From: Elmis aenea | Lineage: Eukaryota > Arthropoda > Insecta > Coleoptera > Elmidae | Direction: 5' to 3' | Length of the DNA stretch: 64,000 bases | Assembly: GCA_947652605.1 (NCBI GenBank) | Contig: OX393581.1 | Span: 24,732,788-24,796,787, forward strand | In this document: piece by piece, positions 58,589-64,000 of the stretch | Numbering within the stretch: the stretch's first letter is position 1 | How the letters are laid out: the number at the start of each line of letters is the position of its first letter | Made by a program: the position numbers and the translations under genes | The notes under the pieces: generated by a model | Told to the model about the DNA's origin: nothing | What the model saw: the letters and a program-made list of their open reading frames with translations, nothing else | Database searches by the model: none

Positions 58589-61097
58589 ACCTATCCCAGA
58601 TAACATTTCCAGCATGGATATCTCGCTTATTATAATAGATACAGGTTTCCTCAAATAAAATGAGTTATTCTTAAGTATGAGAGGAGGTACAATCTATTCT
58701 TAATTCCTCGTACTTCGGAAGTTATAGCAAAAAAAAAGAAATTTGTTTTTCTCCTCATAACTGTTTTGTCCTAATCATTATATCAATTTTATTTGTACCC
58801 TAATAAGGTGCTTTTTTATGTGGAGTGTAACTAGTATTTTAGATTTTTGTTCACTAACCATTTTCGAGATATTACCACTAACTTAATTCTCTTATGGACC
58901 GTAAAGTTAGTTTTAAAATAGTTAAATGCGTTTTTTTCTTCTTCTTTATTACTTACTACCTATATATTTTTTATGATAACTGAGAAAATAAAAAAAAAAC
59001 CTTAGTTACTGATCACTTATCAAGCTATCTATGACAACAGAAACAAAAAAACAACTGATTAAATGTCAAATGACAATTGGTCTCTGCTATCATTTATTAG
59101 AATTTTATAATATGGTTTTGTAATTCCATAGTGTTTGTAGTAATTTGATAAAATTATGGCTATATTTAAAAATCACGTTTTTTTTTAAATGTTAGATGCT
59201 ACATTTTTTGTCATAAAAACTTTACGGAAGATGAGCGAATATACTAGAGATAGATCCCGAGAGAAGGCAATGAAGTGCGCGTAATTACAGCAATATGGAA
59301 ATAAATTTAATTTCGAAAAACCAACCAAAAATCCAAAAAAAGTCAATTAAGTTTTAGAATTATAAATGTTCTACGCAGTTTCTAAGCGATAGTGGAGAGC
59401 AATGATAAACCACCATTGTTTTGCTTCCCGTATCACCTAAGCCTAATAGAACCCATAGAGCATATCCCTATCTATGCCAAAAATAACTTTGAAATAAAAC
59501 AACAATTTTGGGAAAATGTTCACTGCAGATGGAGAAACCACCTGATAATTTACACAGATGGATCAAAAAACCACAGTGATAAAACTGGGTGCAGTTTCTT
59601 TTGTCCCAAATATAACTCAATAAGTAAATATAAACTACTGGATCAGTCAGATCACGCCAGATCGAACTGCCATTACCAAGGCCCTCGAATATAGCCTAAA
59701 AGTAAATGACCCCAGAATTCTCATACCATCAGACTCATTATCAGTCCTCAAAACACTTCAAAATCACAAAAAAAAAATGGGAATCAGGAAACTCATTAAT
59801 GAGGCTGATACAACTAATCGACGAACACCAAAAAACTAAAAAATCGGTAGAATTCCTGTGGGTCCCAGGCCACGCTGGGATACCAGGCAACGAAAAAGCG
59901 GATAATCTTGTCAAAGAAGCCGTCATTCACGGCAAACTGGTGTCAAAAATTGGGAAAGACGATTCGTGTTTCCATAATGAAAAAGAGCCTTCAACCTATG
60001 GTATTAAGAGTATCAAACAACTAATAAAAACAAAGGTGCTTCTTATGCGAAATACCAGAAACATATTTACATAAAATCCATTTGCAGAACCACCCGCTCT
60101 TCGAATGTGATAATATATTTATTGTGGACATACTCCATATTTTCTAAGGCTGCAAAAAATACGAAAACTAAAGAAAAACGCTTAAACACTTTTTGACAAA
60201 CAGAAGAACTTCATTGGAAAACATTTTAGCGGCACCAATTAAGGAAGCCATCATAGAGATAAACAATTTCTTAGAAAGCTCCGATATCGATCTATAACTC
60301 GGAATCATACGCCATCATTCTCCTATGTTCTCTATCACTTGTATGTCAACCCATGTTTTCCGATTGGTCCAGTTTTGTGTATTAAAAAAAAAGCCATGAC
60401 GGACCCCATGGCGACAAATGTGTTACCCTGTCTTTTCCCTCTCATTTTATTTTAACTGAAAATCAATTATTGTAACACTGATATGGCCAAAATAGTTAAT
60501 TTCCAAGGCCCTTCAATCATCATTTAAAAAAAAAATGCATTTATAAACATAAGATTTTAAGGAATATCGAATTACACAACAATACTATAAAACTCCAATA
60601 AATGATATCGCAGATAAATAGTAATTGTTATTTGACATTTAATTGGTTGAATTTGTTTTTTATGCATAAATTGCTTGATAAGTGATAAGTAAACTTTCTT
60701 GATTTTTTGAGTTAATTATAAAAATAAATAAAGCAAGTAATATATCATTAGAAAGAGGAAACTATTCCAAAACAACCCATAAGAAAAAATGGAATTAGGG
60801 GTAACATCTCAAAAGTGGTAGGTGATAAAAAAAAATCTATTTAATCGTTACATTTAACACAAAAAAGTATTTCAAAAAGTACAAAAAAAATTCATATAAT
60901 GAATAAAACAAAAAAGTTACGAGAAAAAAAATTCGACATTTTTGCTGCAACTTCTGAAGTACGAGGCATTTTGTACTTTTAAAAATAGATTGTAGCTTCT
61001 CTCATACTTAAGAATAATTCATCTCATTTAAGCAAACCTGTATCTATTATTATAAGCGAGATGCCCATGCTGAATATGTTATCTTGGGCACTCTGTT
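58589..61097. mobile_element. Fold-back element with about 500-bp arms, split by a retrotransposon
   Basis: The left arm starts near CTATCCCAGATAACATTTCCAGCATGG. The right arm ends CCATGCTGAATATGTTATCTTGGGC. Inverted matches continue inward, for example CTTAAGTATGAGAGG against CTCTCATACTTAAG, GTACTTCGGAAGTTAT against ACTTCTGAAGTACGAG, and TGATCACTTATCAAG against CTTGATAAGTGATAAG. The centre is occupied by the non-LTR remnant at 59392..60297. Confidence 0.8.
59392..60297 (+). pseudogene. Non-LTR retrotransposon RNase H domain and C-terminus, frameshifted
   Basis: This is the C-terminal end of a non-LTR retrotransposon polyprotein. The RNase H catalytic residues are all recognisable but lie in three frames: IIYTDGSKN (first Asp), AITKALEYSL (Glu), ILIPSDSLSVLKTL (Asp), then EFLWVPGHAGIPGNEKADNL (His and Asp). 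Frame changes occur near 59645 and in a run of A at about 59768-59777. Past the stop near 60074 another frame continues with HPLFECDN, DILHIFxGCKKYEN and RRTSLENILAAPIKEAIIEI to TAA 60297, interrupted by two stops. Upstream reverse transcriptase is missing, so this is a 5'-truncated dead copy, probably of the I or Jockey group. Confidence 0.85.
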
Positions 61098-61323
61098 TAA
61101 AATCGTTTTAATGACTGTTTCAAAAAGTTCGTACATTACCGTCAATGATTTATTAATATATGTAATACAGTACATATCATATTATGAATACTAGAAAATT
61201 AAACAGTAAAGATCTTCAAAAATTACTACGCCAATTAACAATGAACATTAGACTCGTTTCTATTTTTTTAATAGAGATCAATTTTCTTTTATCCTGTTTA
61301 ATAGAAGCTAACCAATATATTTA

Positions 61324-63143
61324 AATACAGGGTGCGCCATTAGTGCGATAAAGTCCATTATTGCCCTTAATGTCAACTTAATAAAAAAAAGTTTTTATTG
61401 AAACATAGTATTTCTACACGTGCATGTTTTAAAATTAGTTTCAAGTATACAGGGGGTTTCATAAAAGTGGGGCGTCACTAAAGGTATTTTTTTTAAATTG
61501 AACACCCAGTATATTTTTGCATAATCGAATTCAGCAAGAAAATCTCCATATGACAGTATTTTGTTTTTTTAATTTTTTTGCGACGTTGCCAATTTATCTT
61601 AAAAAATCTTTGAATTTCCAGAAAAACAGGGTACAATACTTGTCAAGAGCACAACGTTGTGAATAATAATTGGCAAATGATATTTTGCACATACAAAGTC
61701 AAAAGGTGTAGTCATAGTCTAAATACATCAAAATTAATTTATATTATACAGGGGGTTTCTTATAGATGTGCCAACTTCCCAATTTTCAAACATCAATAAC
61801 TTAATTTTTTTAAATGGAACACCCTGTATATTATTACGTCATTTTGTTGCATTTTTGTTTTTCTTCAACTTTTCTTAATACTTACCTATACCTAAAATGA
61901 ATATTTTCTGAGATATTTACATTTTACTTATTCTTATAAGCGTTGTGTGAGAATTTCCTAGTTTTCTCGGAGTAGGCCCCGACTTTGTCAATAGAAACAA
62001 TAATTTCTGTAGTAACAAATGTCAGAGTTAATTGCTGTCAATTGTTAAAACATAAATAAATGAGTATAACATATGCAATATGAATTTTCCAAAAAAGAAT
62101 TCATTGATACGGTCTATGTTCAGGGTGGCGTACTTTCGATGCCCATACAGGGGGGGTATTTCGGTAATTATCAGAGATTAAAAAAAAAAACTATATTTCG
62201 AAAATTAAAAAAGATCAAAAATCTGTTTACGACAATAAATTCCGCTCGAAAAAAGAAATCGAGACTACGTACTTAGTTTTTTTCTATCTCTGATAATAAC
62301 CGAGATACCCCCCTGTATGGGCATCGAAAATACGCCACCCTGAACATAGACCGCATCAATCAATTCTTTTTTTGGAAAATTCCTATTAAATATGTTATAC
62401 TCATTTATTTATGTTTTAACAATTGACAGCAATTAACTCTGACATTTGTTACTACAGAAATTATTGTTTCTATTGTCAAAGTCGAGGCCTACTCCAACAA
62501 AACTAGGAAATTCCTACACAACGCTTATAAGAATAAGTAAAATGTAAATATCTCAGAAAATATTCATTTTAGGTATAGGTAAGTATTAAAAAAAATTGAA
62601 GAAAAACAAAAATGCAATAAAATGACGTAATAATATAAAGGGTGTTCCATTTGAAAAAATAAAGTTATTGATGTTTGAAAATTGGGAAGTTGGCACATCT
62701 ATAAGAAACACCCTGTATAATATAAATTAATTTTGATGTATTTAGACTGTGACTACACCTTTTGACTTTGTATGTACAAAATATCATATGCCAATTATTA
62801 TTTATAAGGTTGTGCTCTTGACAAGTATTGTACCCTGTTTTTCTGGAAATTCAAAGATTTTTTAAGATAAATTGGCAACGTCGCAAAAAAATGAAAAAAA
62901 CAAAATACTGTCATATGGAGATTTTCTTGCTGAATTCGATTATGGAAAAATATACTGGGTGTTCAATTTAAAAAAAATACCTTTAGTGACGCCTCACTTT
63001 TATGAAACACCCTGTATACTTGAAACTAATTTTAAAACATGCACGTGTAGAAATACTATAAGTTTCATTAAAAAACTTTTTTTTATTAAGTTGACATTAA
63101 GGGCAATAATGGACTTTATCGCACTAATGGCGCACCCTGTATA
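61324..63143. mobile_element. 1.8-kb near-palindromic nested fold-back element
   Basis: The left end ATACAGGGTGCGCCATTAGTGCG and right end CGCACTAATGGCGCACCCTGTATA are perfect inverses. The mirror symmetry continues to the centre near 62235. Further inverted pairs are ACAGGGGGTTTCATAAAAGTG against ACTTTTATGAAACACCCTGT, GGTTTCTTATAGATGTGCC against GGCACATCTATAAGAAAC, and CAGGGTGGCGTACTTTCGATG against CATCGAAAATACGCCACCCTG. It looks like several CAGGG families stacked inside one another. It has no coding capacity; the frame at 62872..63156 follows the repeat. Confidence 0.85.
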
Positions 63144-64000
63144 TGCAAAAAGCTAAGCATAGATATATGTCAAGTTTAGTAGTGTTAAGAAGAAGTTTTA
63201 TCAATAACTACGGTATCTATGCAATACCTACGTATTTAGCGCTATGTAACGGTGTACTTTTTTTAAATAACTTTTTTTGACAAAAGAGGAACGAGAAATT
63301 AGCTATCAATGTTAGTACTTAATATTATTTTATACTAAACATGGTATTTTCGCAATTTTTACAATTTGCAGTGTTGCTTGCTACATAGGAGTATGTTTTA
63401 GAAAGGATTTTTTGAAACATTTTGTGCATGTTAGTAACATACTTACCAAAAATAAATTACTAATAGCAACTTGACGTAAAGGCAATAAACGGCAAAGCAG
63501 CATTTTGTCAATATTACCACGGCACAATTAATATTTCGTCAATATATTTAAAATGTTTGGCAAAGAACTCAGTTTAGTTTCACTTAATTTATAAACTTGC
63601 GATTTTTTAATGTTACGCTTAATTAATTTTTTCGTAATCTTCGCGATTTAACCTAGTGCAAGTGTCTAAGTTGAATAGATCAATGTTAGACGGCGCCACT
63701 GTCATAACGCAGCTTTTATCGTCCTTTAATGACATTGCATGATTCCCGATACATAATGACGTCACATGAACAAACTATTGTGCACAAAATTTAAACAAAT
63801 GGCAAACAACTACCTACACATCCTGATTCGTGAAAGGCACGATAGCTACTAAAATCGAACTCATGAAAAGTACAATGTACTGGTTGTAACAAAATATTTC
63901 GTAATAGATTTTTGTTGGATAAAAACAAAAACTTCTGTCGTTATGCGTTTGAATATTATTGAATTCGTTATGTAAATATGTGAGATTACCATAAAAAAAA
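63144..64000. other. Non-coding end of the window
   Basis: I find no TOGARAM exon or other gene here. A GC-richer stretch at about 63690-63780 (GACGGCGCCACTGTCATAACG, TAATGACGTCAC with a CRE-like TGACGTCA) might be a promoter or enhancer, possibly for the upstream part of the TOGARAM gene. That is speculation. Confidence 0.3.

Noticed and set aside
1..64000. tRNA, rRNA and CRISPR features
   Set aside because: No B-box-like GGTTCGAATCC in a cloverleaf context, no rRNA-like stretch and no regularly spaced direct repeats with unique spacers were seen. The satellites have no spacer structure.
1..64000. A second slp paralogue, as in Drosophila slp1/slp2
   Set aside because: No second forkhead domain is readable in either strand of the window.
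61098..64000. Additional TOGARAM exons upstream of 58499
   Set aside because: I looked on the minus strand for acceptor-bounded open stretches ending in phase 0 and found none that resemble TOG sequence; the area is mostly fold-back DNA.

Overview
The window looks like a piece of an insect nuclear genome. It is AT-rich, its gene density is low, its introns are GT-AG, and it carries dense Tc1/mariner-like, hAT-like and non-LTR debris. The many short DNA elements whose ends read TATACAGGGTG...CACCCTGTATA resemble those I associate with beetle genomes, so Coleoptera is my best guess, but that is inference. There are no bacterial-style operons, CRISPR arrays or tRNA genes that I can see.

Two host genes are well supported. 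(1) An intronless forkhead gene at 5755..6780 (+) is a FoxG-family sloppy-paired orthologue, with an eh1 Groucho-binding motif and a full forkhead domain. (2) The 3' part of a TOGARAM/crescerin gene lies on the minus strand. I reconstructed six exons by hand: 58412..58499, 57668..57997, 55654..55804, 49735..50770, 47710..48017 and 47364..47487. Every junction is GT-AG and keeps the reading phase. They encode 678 residues ending in a TOG domain. The 5' exons (N-terminal TOG domains) are not in the window. A possible small two-exon gene of unknown function (52084..52603, minus) sits in the largest TOGARAM intron.

Between the two genes lie about 40 kb without convincing host genes. This reads as the regulatory landscape of slp interleaved with transposon debris. 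Its most interesting content is two pairs of duplicated, block-conserved, apparently non-transposon elements. Pair 1 lies at about 1018..1220 and 17978..18173, flanking slp in direct orientation, with a perfectly identical 62-nt core. Pair 2 lies at about 36408..36545 and 38980..39099 in inverted orientation, with a perfectly identical 26-nt core containing a forkhead-type TGTAAAC site. In both pairs short identical blocks keep almost constant spacing while the linkers diverge. That pattern suggests selected regulatory modules, or for pair 1 possibly a duplicated exon.

Mobile DNA fills much of the rest. There are long fold-back elements whose two arms are inverted copies (10707..11740, 12148..13029, 16061..16793, 22217..24987, 29318..30267, 34503..35263, 40558..41313, 43267..43990, 48259..49099, 58589..61097, 61324..63143). 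There are hAT-like elements with 8-bp target duplications (22590..23855, 27159..27871, 28975..30409, and probably 13288..13667). Three Tc1/mariner transposase remnants, two non-LTR retrotransposon remnants and two decayed satellite families are also present. Several elements are nested, so their relative ages can be read directly.
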